Position numbers and translations under genes: made by a program. The notes under the pieces were generated by a model. The model had not been told where the DNA came from. It did not search any database and saw nothing but the letters and a program-made list of their open reading frames with translations. Of a DNA stretch of 64,000 nucleotides, positions 30,600-42,054 are shown piece by piece (position 1 is the first letter of the stretch; each line of letters opens with the position of its first letter). Source of the DNA: Viola odorata (Eukaryota > Streptophyta > Magnoliopsida > Malpighiales > Violaceae); NCBI GenBank assembly GCA_963691705.1, contig OY829545.1:34521475-34585474 (forward strand), in the 5' to 3' direction.

Positions 30600-31997
30600 G
30601 GTCAGGGTCGTATATTCGGCCTTTGGTGGGTCTGTTTGTCTTCTAGTAGGGGAATTCCCGGATCTTCCCTTTGAGAAGTTACCCCTCTGTCGGTTTGAGG
30701 TCCTGGGGATGTGGTCCTTTCGCTGGCCGTAGTTATCGCTTGGACGCTTATCAGGAGTCGCGTTAGCGTGGTCATTAGGAGCCGGATGTGTGTCTTGGGG
30801 CATGTTCCGAATTTTCTCTCTATTCTCCTCCTCCTCCATCTTTGCGTAATTGTGAGCTTTCAATCTCAGCGCATCTAAAGTCAGTGGCGGGTCCACCATT
30901 AGCGTATCTCATAATTTCCCATAACAACAGTTGCGATTTAAGGCCTCCACAGAAAAATCAATGGTAACTCCTGGCGTTAGCGACATTTCAAGATCGAATC
31001 GACTGAAAAAATCCTTCAATGACTCCTGTGGTTTTCGGTGAATATCGAATAATGCTGTCATGGATTTCCTGATAGGAACAGCCGTACTAAATCGGCTCCT
31101 GAACCTAGTTTCCAACTGAGAAAAACTATTAATACACCCTGCTACACCTGGCGTGCCATCATACGATTCTGTAGGAAGTTTTACGTGCCGATTGACCCTA
31201 TGATGTCTTACGCGATAACTGAACGGGTGATCAGCATTATCGTCAGGAATCCCATGAGGTCGATGGGGAGAAGAATTTTTGTCAGGGTATCTCTGGTCTC
31301 GAAAGTCATACTCGTGATGCCGCATGGGAGATCGACTGCGACTCCTTGGTGTTCGGGTTCGACACCTCCTACTGCTCGACCTTTCACTGTGCCTAGGAGA
31401 TGGGTCCCTGAGTATTTCGTCTCACCTATCATTTTAATGATCTCTATACTCAACATGCCAGCGCTCTCCCTCAGAAGTAGGAATTTCCCTCCTATACTGT
31501 TCTGAAGGTTCGACACGTCTATGCGCAAGTTGCATGACATTGACAGGGGCCGATGACAAAGGCAAGGATAACGGAAAACCTCTAGATTACCGAGGTGATA
31601 ATGGTCGCTCAGTGATGATAGATGGAGTGAAAACTATCTGAGAGGGTACGCTAGGTCCTGAAACATGGGGCGTGAATCCTGCAGCTAACTTTGTCAGCTG
31701 ATCTAGTTGGGCTTGAAGAGCTGATATTGAGTTCACGAGAGGATTGCCTGCACCACCTATCGCAGATCCCCTCGAATGGGGAGTAGAATAACTGGGGCCC
31801 GCTATCTGGGAGAAAAGAGTATGCGTCTGGGAAATAAATGTTTCTGTTGTTTGCCCAAAGGAGGGATCTGACATTCCCGGGGGGATTTCCTGTACTGTGG
31901 TAGAAGCGTCAGAAGTGGCGAAGGTAAAAAGTCATCTGTGAGTAGCAAATGGAAGGCTAGAAGACTGGGACAGCGTGGGATCTGAGTCAGAATCCAT
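30600..31997 (-). pseudogene. gag (N-terminal and capsid parts) of element B
   Basis: The start is the ATG at 31997 (MDSDSDPTLS). An early TGA fits a CGA Arg codon (compare RRQLF in A). PSQIVFTPSIITERPLSPR, an Arg/Ser-rich part and HPFSYRVRHHRVNRHVKLPTE follow in shifted frames. After YDGT the sequence jumps to GVAGCINSFSQLE, an internal deletion of the VKDFVQFQ...GVARLWFEG block present in E and A. The piece 30899-30600 ends at solo LTR D. Confidence 0.85.
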
Positions 31998-32060
31998 AAT
32001 CCCCCAATTTTCAAGAAAAACAGAGCTTGGCTACTAAGGACGCTCACTTAATAAAACCAA

Positions 32061-32080
32061 AGCTCTCAACGAAAGCACCA
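32061..32080 (-). other. Primer binding site of element B
   Basis: TGGTGCTTTCGTTGAGAG on the minus strand, one base different from A and E. Confidence 0.75.
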
Positions 32081-32083
32081 ATT

Positions 32084-32663
32084 TGATAAGATTCAGACTC
32101 TTTACTAGGGGACAGGATGGGAAATGGCTCCTGGGGTCTGCCGTTCTTGGCTGTCCGGTGTACCTGCGAAGCGCCGGAGGGGGTCCCCGACGCAAACTCT
32201 TCGATGCTTAAGTTAGTATGAGTAGTGAAAATGGCAGAGCTTGGGCCAGTAGTTTTAGGCTTACCTTCCTCCTTTTCTGTGGAGGTATTTATAGGCGGAA
32301 AGTAGAGTATTTTGTGGGGGCTTGGCTATGAAGGGTGCTAACGGGTCTGTCAGGCGGTTGACATTCCCCGTCAATGGTGTGCTATCGTTGCGTTAGATAT
32401 CTATCATAGGGGTAGGCGTTACCTAGGTAAGGTAACGCCTATGCTCCTTATGGGACACCATGTTTGGCCTGGGATGGGATAGCGCCGCGTGTCATGATAA
32501 GGTGACGTGTGGGACACCCCGTTGGTGTTCACCATCCCAGCGCTGATCGCTTGATAAAGGGCGATAGCCTCAAGGTTATCCGCCCGGTAGGTATAACAGC
32601 ATTCTGTCCCCATCGCGGGGTGTAAAGATAAAAATGCCCTGGGCGTTAGGTATATTGTTATCA
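32084..32663 (-). repeat. 5' LTR of element B (580 bp)
   Basis: Minus-strand ends TGATAACAATATACC and GAATCTTATCA. TATA box at 32286-32293, hairpin at 32172-32192. In the hairpin two arm positions have changed, but the RNA pairs would remain as G-U wobbles. Confidence 0.88.
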
Positions 32664-33378
32664 TCTAGAGTTTCCCATAACACTCTCAGTTGACATGTTT
32701 AAGTACCTGCAAGAATAACAAACTAAATATTTTTATAGGCGTTAATGAAAAGCACATTCCCTCACTTGTTTACGTTTGGTGTTTACACTCCCCTATAATG
32801 CGCTCCCAAATCTGTCAACTAATGCCTCCAAGTATGTGAACTCACTCAGCACAAGATAAGGTAAGGGCAATACTAGATTCTCTCAACTAAAAGACTCAAT
32901 GAAGCAAAAGAAAGACACAGGACACAAGGAATGCTCTATCAGACACTTAGATGAAAACCACAAGATTTGAGACTTAAGGAAAGAGTTTATGACTTGAGAC
33001 TTGACAATAAGACTTGGAAAAATAACATATGAGATAATTAAACTATTTTTAGGGTTTTGGACTCCCCACGTTTTCACCCTAACTCTAGCCGAAGTAGGTG
33101 TGTAGTTTTTGAACTTTTTGTGTGTAACTTTCCCTCTCTTTTGTTTATGCTTTTGTATGGAATATTTCTGTGATTGTAGACGGCTAGGAAAGGGAGTTTC
33201 AAGAGGACTAGATGATATATACATATATATGTTTTTTTTTTAACACAAGGCAGCAATGGCTTCTAGCTAGGGTAGACTAGGAGGTTGGTGAGGAAAATTC
33301 GGAGGGTGGCAGAAAAGTGAGAGGTGTTGGATGCCTTCTCTAATTAATGCTTGGGGCGAACGTTTGATAGGGTTTATC
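32664..33378. other. Unassigned AT-rich stretch
   Basis: No supported gene. It contains a TA-rich run (33212-33241) and a poly-T tract. It separates B from the truncated start of G and may be older host or element sequence. Confidence 0.35.
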
Positions 33379-33655
33379 GTAAGGGAAGGACTTGCTTAAG
33401 GGGAAACATCAACTGTTAATCACAGTAAGGAAAGAATGGATTAAACGAAAAGTACTCAAGAACACACTCGAACACATTCCGCGGGAGGACAATACAGAGG
33501 CGGATAATCTTGCCAAGGCGGCAGCTAATTAGGAGGCTGTCATACCAGAAGGCGTGCACTATGAGGAAAGGTCATTACCGTCCTTCATGGAGGAACAGCT
33601 GTCGCTATGTGTGGAGGAGATTGAAAAGGACTGAAGGGTCCCTGTAATAAATTTT
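33379..33655 (+). pseudogene. C-terminus of the second RNase H of element G
   Basis: The plus-strand frame reads VRKEWIKRKVLKNT, then HIPREDNTEADNLAKAAAN, the end of the archaeal-type RNase H that Tat elements carry between RNase H and integrase. After a TAG, SLPSFMEE follows, and then a TGA where VPVINFLKHDEL begins. The frame runs into the integrase. Everything 5' of here is missing. Confidence 0.8.
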
Positions 33656-34867
33656 TTGAAGCATGACGAGTTGCCCAGCGATAGTACAGAGAAGAAAAAA
33701 ATGCTGAAGCAAGCGGCAAGGTGCACTTATTATGATGGGGAGTTAATTCGGAGATGTTTCTCGCACCCAGCCGCAAAATATATAACGGAACAAGAAGGCC
33801 TCCATACCCTGCGCGAGATTCATGAAGGCATCTGCGGCATGCACTTGTCGGGTGGTACCATAGCCGCGCAGGTGTTTCGGTTAGGATTCTATTGGCCCAC
33901 TATTCGCAGGGATTGTAACAACTTTGTGCAATCATGCCATAAGTGTCAAGAATTTGCCAAAATCCCTCGACGACCCGCCACTGAAATATCTCAGATCGTG
34001 GCACCTTGTCCTTTTGCCAAGTGGGGAATCGATATTTTTGGCCCTTTTCCCAAGGCCAGGTCTCAATTGAAATTCATAATTGTGGTAGTGGACTACTTTA
34101 CCAAATGGGCAGAAGCGGAAGCGATAGCCAGTATTACGACGGAGAAGGTATGGCACTTGTTTAAGCACCAAGTGATCATGCGTTTTGGGGTACCTCGCGT
34201 GCTAGTTAGAGACAATGGGGCACAGTTTACCAGCCGCTTCTTCAAAGAACAATGTGATGAATTCCAGATCGAGCAGAGGTTCTCCTCTGTGGCGCATCCT
34301 CAGACTAACGGCCAGGCGGAGGTAACCAACCGAAGCATACTGAGCGGTATTAAGAAAAATCTTGAGGGGTCGAAAAAGAAGTGGCCAGACGAGCTAACCT
34401 ATGTAATGTGGGCTTACCGCATGACCGTCAAAACTAGTACGGGGGAAACGCCCTTTGCGATGGCCTTTGGCACCGAAGCAGTAACGCCTGTCGAAATTGG
34501 CACCCTAAGCTTAAGGGTGGAATATTTCAAGGAGGAGTTAAACGAGGAAAGGTTACGTGCTAACCTTGATATGCTGCCTGAGGCGCGCGAGGAAGGCCTC
34601 TTGAAAATAATGCACTACAAAAGAAGAATGGCGCGGTATCACAACAGACATGTTAAGGAGCCGCTGCTCAAGGCGGGAGACCTCGTGCTCAGGGACAAAC
34701 GAGCAGCGGGCCAACGAATATGGAAACTTAGCTCAAACTAGGAGGGCCCGTACCGCGTCACTCGTGTTATCGGAAAGGGAGCGTATCACCTCGAAACACT
34801 TGACGGTACTCCCTTACCTAATTCTTGGAATATTGCTCGATTAAAATTATATCATGCTAGAATTTGA
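33656..34867 (+). pseudogene. Integrase of Tat-type element G
   Basis: The integrase has the zinc-binding HHCC region (IHEGICGMH and SCHKCQ) and the DDE core (WGIDIFGPFP, VRDNGAQFTS and GQAEVTNR). The C-terminal GPYRV and LKLYHARI blocks follow. It is open for 361 codons and then has a single TAG at 34739-34741, where relatives have Trp in NWEGPYRV. The true stop lies near 34866. A TGG to TAG change is the only visible defect within the integrase itself. This is the only Tat-type integrase in the window. Confidence 0.92.
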
Positions 34868-34929
34868 CATGTCGATTGGTTTTGAAATAGAAATTGAATT
34901 TGTCTTGAAATAGAAATTGAAATAATGAA

Positions 34930-35632
34930 ATGTGACATGTCGGTGGGCATGGTCTAGAAATTAAAAGTGACATACCGTTGGGCATGGTCTAGAAATTAAA
35001 AGTGACATGTCGTTGGGCATGGTCTTGAAATTAAAAGTGACATGCCGTTTGGCATGGTCTAGAAATTAAAAGTGACATGCCGTTGGGCATGGTCTTGAAA
35101 CAGAAATAATGAAAATTGACATGCTAGTGGGCATGGTCTAGAAATTGAAATAATGAAATGTGACATGCCGGTGGGCATGGTCTAGAAATTAAAAGTGACA
35201 TGCCGTTGGGCATGGTCTAGAAATTAAAAGTGACATGTCGTTGGGCATGGTCTAGAAATTAAGAGTGACATGCCGTTGGGCATGGTCTGGATATAGAAAT
35301 AATGAAAATTGACATGCCGGTGGGCATGGTCTAGAAATTGAAATAATGAAATGTGACATGCCGGTGGGCATGGTCTAGAAATTGAAATGTGACATGCCGG
35401 TGGGCATGGTCTAGAAATTGAAATAATGAAATTAAAAGTGACATGCCGTTGGGCATGGTCTGGAAATAGAAATAATGAAAATTGACATGCCGGTGGGCAT
35501 GGTCTAGAAATTGAAATAATGAAATGTGGCATGCCGGTGGGCATGGTCTAGAAATTGAAATGTGACATGCCAGTGGGCATGGTCTAGAAATTATAATGAA
35601 ATGTGACATGCCGTTGGGCATGGTCTAACAAT
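34930..35632 (+). repeat. Minisatellite in the 3' region of element G
   Basis: About 18 copies of a unit around GACATGCCGTTGGGCATGGT spaced 34-48 bp apart. Two unit types alternate irregularly, ending in AAATTAAAAGT or AAATTGAAATAATGAAATGT. Each unit has a palindrome, ATGCC-N3/4-GGCAT. Long antisense open frames here (for example 35224-35544) are a by-product of the repeat. Tandem repeats downstream of pol are known for Tat-lineage elements. Confidence 0.92.
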
Positions 35633-35699
35633 TGTTGTGGAAATATTTCTTGTTCCTTGTTGGTTGTCTGTGTAATGTGCAGATAACAAGGAAAGGAGG

Positions 35700-36190
35700 A
35701 TGTCGGGGGTGAAAAGTCCTAGCCTTGGGGCAGAACGGGCTAATGCAGATGGGTCGTCAAGACGAGGCACGCCCCGGCGATCCTGGAAATATATGGTGCT
35801 GGAAGTGAAAAATTCTGGCCTTGTGAGGCCGGCCTTGATCAGGCGGCTCGCTAAGACGAGACATGCTCCAGCACTGTCGTGAGTGAAAATCCTATCCTAG
35901 GGAAACCCAGAGAGGGCACGTCCCGACTCCCCTCGGGTGTAAAGTCCTATCCTTGTGACAGCCCGTGCTAACATAGGCGGATGATCATTAAGTGAGGCAC
36001 GACCCTAGGGAAGATAAAAACTCCACCTCGCAAGTGAAAATCCTATCCTTACGAGGGTAGCGCTAACATAGGCCCCTCGTAAAGAAGGGGCACGTTCAGA
36101 GGTGCGAGGGCAACGCTGAGGAAGTGAAAAGTCCTATCCTCGTGATGGCTGGCCCTGATCAGGCGGCGCACTGAGAGGGGGCACTTCCCA
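35700..36190 (+). repeat. Degenerate tandem repeat of about 60-100 bp in element G
   Basis: About six imperfect copies of GTGAAAA-TCCTATCCT, followed by a GGCGG and a GAGG-GCACG word, begin near 35708, 35808, 35882, 35940, 36027 and 36124. Confidence 0.7.
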
Positions 36191-36337
36191 GCCGATTGAA
36201 GAAATGCAGGAAGTCACGGTACCCCAGCTAGTAACCGGAAGGGACAAACCCGGCGAAGTTTGGCTGGAAGAGTACGTGACATGAGTGACATCGGGCGGAA
36301 TCGCACCAAGTGAGTTGGGGAAATACGCGCCCACACC

Positions 36338-36560
36338 CCAAGGTAATTAAGATATTTTAGTAGATGTCGCTACTAATGTAAATGATAAGTAAAAATGTGC
36401 AGAAAATTCGGCACAAGCGATATCTCGGAAGGATCGCGCTAAGAAAGTGAGGAGCGCGATCGGCAATGGCCCAAGGTAACTAAGGCTTTTTGGGAATATG
36501 TCGCTACTAACGAAAGTTATAAGTAAAATGTGCAGAAAATTTAGTAAAGTGTCAAAGTGA
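36338..36560 (+). repeat. Duplication of about 133 bp in element G
   Basis: CCAAGGTAA followed by ATGTCGCTACTAA and AAATGTGCAGAAAAT appear at about 36338 and again at 36471. Confidence 0.7.
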
Positions 36561-36939
36561 TGGAGCACTTGGAAAATAATGACGCCGCGGAGAGGCAGAG
36601 CGTCTAAAGGGGAGATCCAGTCGTCTCAAGCACGGTACAAGATAATGGTGAGGAGCGGATCTACCCTATTGCGCGAGGAGAAATGCACGACGACATGGCG
36701 TGTTGTGGCCCTGTAAGGGAAGTTTAAAGGCGCAGGCCACATCAGTTCAACGGTGGCAACCAGTTTTGGAAAGAAGGGCTAACGAAAGTAAAGTGAGAAA
36801 GATCATCGATAAAGTAAAATGATGGCAAATTGTGCAAACTGTTTGTACAAGAGGGGATACTTGTTTAAACAAAAGGCCCCAAAAACAAAAAAAGGACAAA
36901 GAAGTCAGGGCGCCCGATGGACAAAAAGAGAAGTGACAT
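36561..36939. other. Spacer before antisense genes of G
   Basis: No gene. AAAATAATGACGCCG at about 36572 is shared with element A near 19172. Confidence 0.4.
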
Positions 36940-39248
36940 TTACGGCCCGGGCATGCTGCTATCCCCCTCGCTATGTCGTGGCCTCTTCGCTTGACGGTAG
37001 CCCTCTTCCGTGAGGAACCCGGACTTCTACTTGAACAGGCGGATAATGGCATCAGCGTTGAATAAATTGCGGCCGTGACGCTCAATGAAGCAGTCGGCCA
37101 TGAGGCCTGCAGTTTGTTCTAGAAACCATTTACACTTGTCCGCCGTTTCCTTCGTAAGAGCGGCATTCTTACTTTGCTCCGCTTAAAGGGCGGCATCACT
37201 CATGGCTTAGTGTCCTTTGTCCTCTTCCAACTCTTTCCCCGCAACTCCAAAACTGGCTTCCGCACATTGTCGCTCTTCAACACTCTTCCTCAGCTCCTCT
37301 TGAGTTTTATGAAGTTCCCTTTGGTACTTGCTAATTTCTTCCAAGAGCTGGTGATTAGTGTTGCGTCATTCCTAGGAGGAAGATTGGAGAGAGCTCATTC
37401 GTCTCGTCACATTCCTAGACCAGTAATGAAAACCCTGAAAGCTAGAGAACAGCTGGGTCCTTATCTGCTGCAGTTGCTCGCCCTCGGCAACAGAAAGGAA
37501 GGCATGCTCCTCCTCCTCAACCGACAACAGATGCCCTGCTAGATAGGCGGACGTCGCTAGGGAGCTGTCGCCTCCCAATGCTGGGAACCCGCGCTGGCGA
37601 ATGTTGCTTAAATCAACTTGATGGGTGGCGGCCCCGCTAGAGAGTATAGTGCTTAGGTCAGCCACCATGCGCGGAGTGTCCACGGGGGGAAGAGAGGGAG
37701 AGACTGTCTGAACAGCAGTAGGAATGAAGAAGACATCAGGAGGGGACGAAGGGGAATGATTTGATGGTCCAGCGTCAATATTGAAACCGCCGGTTGGTAG
37801 GGAAGGAAAGTCCTCCTCTGCAAGATCCTCCAGGAAGTCCAAGGGATTGCCAGGTGGAGGAGATGACGCGGCAAAAGAAGAGTGAAGCATCACAGAGGTA
37901 GCCCCATTCCCTGCCAGGCCAGAGCCTTGATGACGCCGCCTTGTCTCTCCTGACCAGCGGCAAAGTCGTTCGCTGAAGCTGAGTCTTCATTAAGACGCGG
38001 TCGTTTGGGGTCAAGAATACCGGACAAATCCATGCCGTCGCACGAAGGAGTGGCAGAAGAGGCAACAACAGCGGTATCCTACGTGCAAAAGAAATAGGGG
38101 AATTAAGAAACGGACACAAAATATATAGACAGAGAAAATTTTGTGAAAAAACCACCTGAACAGGAGGACGGGTAGGAGCGATAACTCGAAGGCGGAGAGT
38201 TCTTTTCTTCTTTCTTGCAAGGGGAGGACGAGAAGATGACTCTCGTGTAGGAACAATGCTAGGGGAGGAAATTGGCTCAGCAGTTGATGTGGCAGTAGCC
38301 TCCGCTCGAGGAAGAGAAGAGGACTCAGGTGCAGAAGTGGACGCGTGCGTGGTGTCAGTCACGGCAGCAGCCGAGGTGGCAGAAAGAGCCTTTTTTTCTC
38401 TCTTCTGCTGAGCTCTTCTCTCTCTTTTCTTGATGCAGTCAGGTTTCCACTCGGCGGGAGGATCTGTAGAAATAAGAAATGAATGTTAGAGTTAGTATTG
38501 GCATGGAACATTGAACAAAGGGACGGTGCTCACTTTGAATGCAATTCTAGATGTCACCCCGGTACGCGAGTTCGCGAGTGCGAACACCGGGAATCCCCGA
38601 CAGGTTGAGCAGCTTTTCCAGCCAGCCTTGGTCAACTGGTCCTAACTCTGGCCTGCCAACCCAGGCAGCGTCTCTGACGACGAGATTAAACCCGCTCCGC
38701 CACAAAGGCTGGGGCAGATTGATGATGAAGAATCCTTTCTTCCAAGCATCAATAGAAGATTCAAGGAATAACAGCTTCCAGGTAAAGGGGTTTAGAGCTT
38801 CAACATCATAGCGAGGCGATATCGCTATGATGCCGTTGTTATGGTGGTATAGTTGAAAAAGGGAGCGAAGTAACAGCAAGGAAGGAGATTCATTCCCTAT
38901 ATATCTACAGAGGGCTATAAAAGCATAAATGCCACAATAGGCGTTTGGACTGAATTGGGCAGCATTCAGATCAAATTTAGAGAATAACTCGGCAATTAAA
39001 GGATCTAGAGGCAACCAAAAACCATAATGAAACATTTTGGCATAAAGAACCCTACGGTTGCCAGGTAATTCGCTATTAAGGCGAAGGGACTTTGGGGCAA
39101 CTTCAGTAGAATATCCCTCCAGCTGGTCGAGAGTAGCATTATAGCTCCGCAGGTGCCGTCGAAGGACGGCGGTGGAAGCAATGGTGGAAACAGTAGTATC
39201 AATATCCCCCTCCCCAGCAGAGCGGGGATAGCGGCGATTACGAGCCAT
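36940..39248 (-). pseudogene. Antisense gene 4 of element G
   Basis: Starts at ATG 39248 (MARNRRYPRSAGEG), six nucleotides inside a longer open frame. Exon 1 is open to 38547 and has LNSELPGNRRVLYAKMFHYGFWLPL, NAYCGIYAFIALC, ISPRYDVEALNPFTWKL, AWKKGFFIINLP and GWLEKLLNLSG. Introns are predicted at 38533-38464 (70 nt) and 38155-38079 (77 nt), both GT...AG. Between them are a basic block (KKRERRAQQKREKK), a Ser/Thr-rich linker and RKKKRTLRLR. After a frameshift near 37890, a Pro/Ser-rich part leads to FQGFHYWS. The decayed coiled coil and the MADCFIERHG...GYRQAK tail end near 36940. This is the best preserved transposon-like domain in the window. Confidence 0.75.
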
Positions 39249-39414
39249 GTGCAAGGTTAAAAGAAGGATAGAGAGGAAGGTACCTGTGGTGAGAAGAAGA
39301 TCGAAGCACCCGAGTGGCGGCAGATCGTAGGAGGAAGAAGAGGAATTGTCTTTTCTTTCTTTTCATTTTTCAAAAGAGAAAGGTAACAAAAGATAAAGAG
39401 AAAGCACGTGGGGG

Positions 39415-39422
39415 TTTTATAA
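39415..39422 (-). promoter_or_regulatory. TATA box for antisense gene 4 (G)
   Basis: TTATAAAA within AGGGTTATAAAACCC on the minus strand, about 170 bp upstream of the ATG. The same context as in A. Confidence 0.6.
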
Positions 39423-39919
39423 CCCTAAGGACTAAAGGGAACGACGGGTCAAGTGATCGTAGTGTGTGACTTGTCAAGGGCAAAGAGACGCGGGAAGCGG
39501 GTACAACCCTGAGGAGCGAAAAGACATGCTCAGCCCGCCAGTCTTTTAGCATTCCCCTTTGATGACACGTGGGCTCAAAGCATCATGACTGTCTCCCCCG
39601 TATCAAATAAAAGGAGTCAGAGCATTAACTGCTCTGAAAAGGGCGCAGTTAAACCCGGCAAAAAGGAGCGGCAAGATGTAATGCCACGGCATGCAAGAGG
39701 CAAAGTGCGAAGAAAATGTAGTCAAGTGGCATGTGATAAAGGGCGACATCGCTAAGAAGCACGCATTATTTGGTCAAGATTACAAGATCTGTTAACTATT
39801 ACAAGCAAGGAGGTGACGTCAAAGTCCAAATGGGAAAAATAATACAACAAGGGAGTAAGTAATGAAGCGACACCAACAATCAAGCGGCATCAAATGGGCC
39901 CTTCCTAGGCACTGATCCA
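39423..39919. other. Spacer between antisense genes 3 and 4 of G
   Basis: No coding motif. Equivalent to 21754-22248 in A. Confidence 0.4.
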
Positions 39920-42054
39920 CTACTCCTCTTCGGATGAGAGGAAACCCTCTTGGCTCTCATCAATCTCTTTCACCCTCGCGGAGGCATACCTGGCGACCTC
40001 AGCGGGATCAGCGGACCTGCTGCGATGCTGATCTGTCACCCCAGCGATAAAGGCTTGTTCAGTCTTCTTCTTCCACCAGGTCACCTTCTTGAGAGCTTTC
40101 GATAGGTCCGCATCGCGGGAGGATACCTCCTCAAGAAGGAATGAGTTCTTCTTCCTCTCAGCCACCAACTCAGCCTCTAAAGCTTCAACCTGGGCTTTTC
40201 CTTTAGATCTTTCCCGAGAAAGGTCAGCGTGGCACTCGCGCAGTTCGGCCTGAGCGCATTTGTGGAGTCGCGACAGCTCCTCTACCTTTGCTAGGGCACC
40301 AGAGTTTTGAGATTGTGTAGCACGAGCCTTGATGAAGTAATGAAGCTGTCGAAAGGCAGCAAGGCAGTTGTTCATGACGCGCACATACTGAACTTCGGGA
40401 GAAAGTTGCAGTAGCCTACTCTCCTCCTCGGAGGTGCGAAACATTTCACAGGCCAAGATAGTCGTGGGCTGATCTTGCGATAAAGGGTCTGATATACCCA
40501 GGGCACGGAACCCGTCAGTCCCAAATTTTGACAGATTTAGCCGGTGAGAGAGGGCCCCTTGAGGCCCGTCACGGGAAAGATCAACAGCAAACAAGGGGCG
40601 GAGATACCGCCTGAGCCCCCGATGTCTCGAATTGAAGTAAGGAACAATGGGCAAGGGGACTTCGGGGGAGAGTGAGAAGAACCAGGCCCACTTGGGACTG
40701 AGGGACGCACGTCAGGAATACAGGGGCCAATGGGCGAGTGTGGAGGCTCCATGACAGGAGTGGAATCTGCAGCGGACGGCGGCATCGTCGCGGCAGAGGA
40801 GGTCTTGTTGGGGGCAGCCAGCCCCAGAGTCGAGGAAGCGCCACCTAGTGAAGCGGCAGTCTGGGAAGCGACGGTAGTGGCGGCGTCGCTTGGAGGAGAT
40901 TGAGCAGCCATCTTGGTCACTGGAGCTTCGCTTGCTTCCCTTAGTTTCTTTCGTTGAGCTGAGGAAGCTGGGCGGAGGCTCAGTTTCGTGTCCATGTCCT
41001 CCATGTCCTGGACTCCGTAGGAGAAAATCTTTGTCTCAGTCACTGGCAAACCAGACCCGGACCTCTTCTTCCGACTGGGTAACCAGTTCTCCACGAAGCG
41101 GGAAGTGTGGAAGAAGGAAACGATTTCCCTGGAAAGAATCTCGTCTAAAGCTCTTTTCTTTATGGGCATACGGTGATCAGGTCGAGCCCCAGCAGAAGTA
41201 GAGGGAGCAGTCGTTGAAGGGGCGATAACCTTATGAGAAGCGTCACCTTCGGAGAGCGGTCGAGCGATGGTCTCCCCTGCGAAAAGCTATGTTAATAAAC
41301 AAGGGGTAAGCAAGGCAGCGGCGAAGCTCAAAAGCTCACCTATGGTACACTCAGTTAAAGGCCTATACAAGGCAAAGTTTCAGATCTGGAAAGAGGACTC
41401 CATCTCCAGTAAGGCGTTGGCCTGATCCAACTCTTCCCTAGACAGAGGCACTGGCCTCGCCCAATCAACCACCTCCAGGTTGAAATCAAGATGCCACAGG
41501 CGAGAGGGTAATTCGACAACGAAGAAACCGCTCTTCCAGTTTTCGACGTTCCCCTCAAATCCTCAAAATTTCTACCAAAAAGGCCTCACTAGAGCATCAT
41601 CCCATCTTGGAATAATATTAATGAAGCCGTCGCAAAAAACCAGAGTCAAGAACTTGCGAAATAAAGCGACAGAGGGAGCAAGAATATCTTTTAATTCGCA
41701 AGCACGAAGGAAGGCGTAGATGCAACTCCATGAGGAAGGGGTAATCTGCGCAGGGTTAAGCCCGTGCTCGTGCAACACACGCTCTAGCGTGTCATGAACT
41801 GGGAGGCGGAACCCATATTGAAACATTTTAAAATAAAGAATCCTATGAGTTTTCCAGAGCCGGCTATGAAGCCTCATAGTGTCAGAAGGAATAGTGGGGC
41901 GATAGCCGCAGGGGAAGGTAATATTATTGCTTTCTAGTTCGAGGCGTAAGATAGTAGGGCAAGTAAAGATGCTAGAGGTGTTTTCAAGCTCGGGATATCG
42001 AGAAATTGGCCTAGGGGTTGCTAAAGAGCTAGATTGAGATTTCGTGCGAGGCAT
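39920..42054 (-). pseudogene. Antisense gene 3 of element G
   Basis: Starts at ATG 42054 (MPRTKSQSSS). Exon 1 (to 41340) holds LRLELESNNITFPCGYRP, LYFKMFQYGFRLPV, WSCIYAFLRACELKDI and IIPRWDDALVRPFW. A TAG (41574-41572) and a TGA follow. NWKSGFFVVELPSRLW and LTECTIG then continue in the same frame. A 63-nt intron is predicted at 41339-41277, and splicing keeps the frame. Exon 2 has VENWLPSRKKRSG, a Ser/Ala/Pro linker, LNLSKFGTDGFRALGISDPLS and a coiled coil (QVEALEAELVAERKKNSFLLEEV). It ends FLSSEEE. A frameshift lies near 40560-40650. It aligns with gene 3 of A along its whole length. Confidence 0.75.

Noticed and set aside
35224..35621. Long antisense ORFs with repeated PTGMP or RPCPPACH phrases
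   Set aside because: They are translations of the tandem repeat with no start context or promoter.
34930..35632. Regularly spaced palindromic repeats that resemble a CRISPR array
   Set aside because: The spacers are low-complexity and themselves repeated, the spacing varies, and the setting is a plant retrotransposon 3' region. It is a minisatellite.
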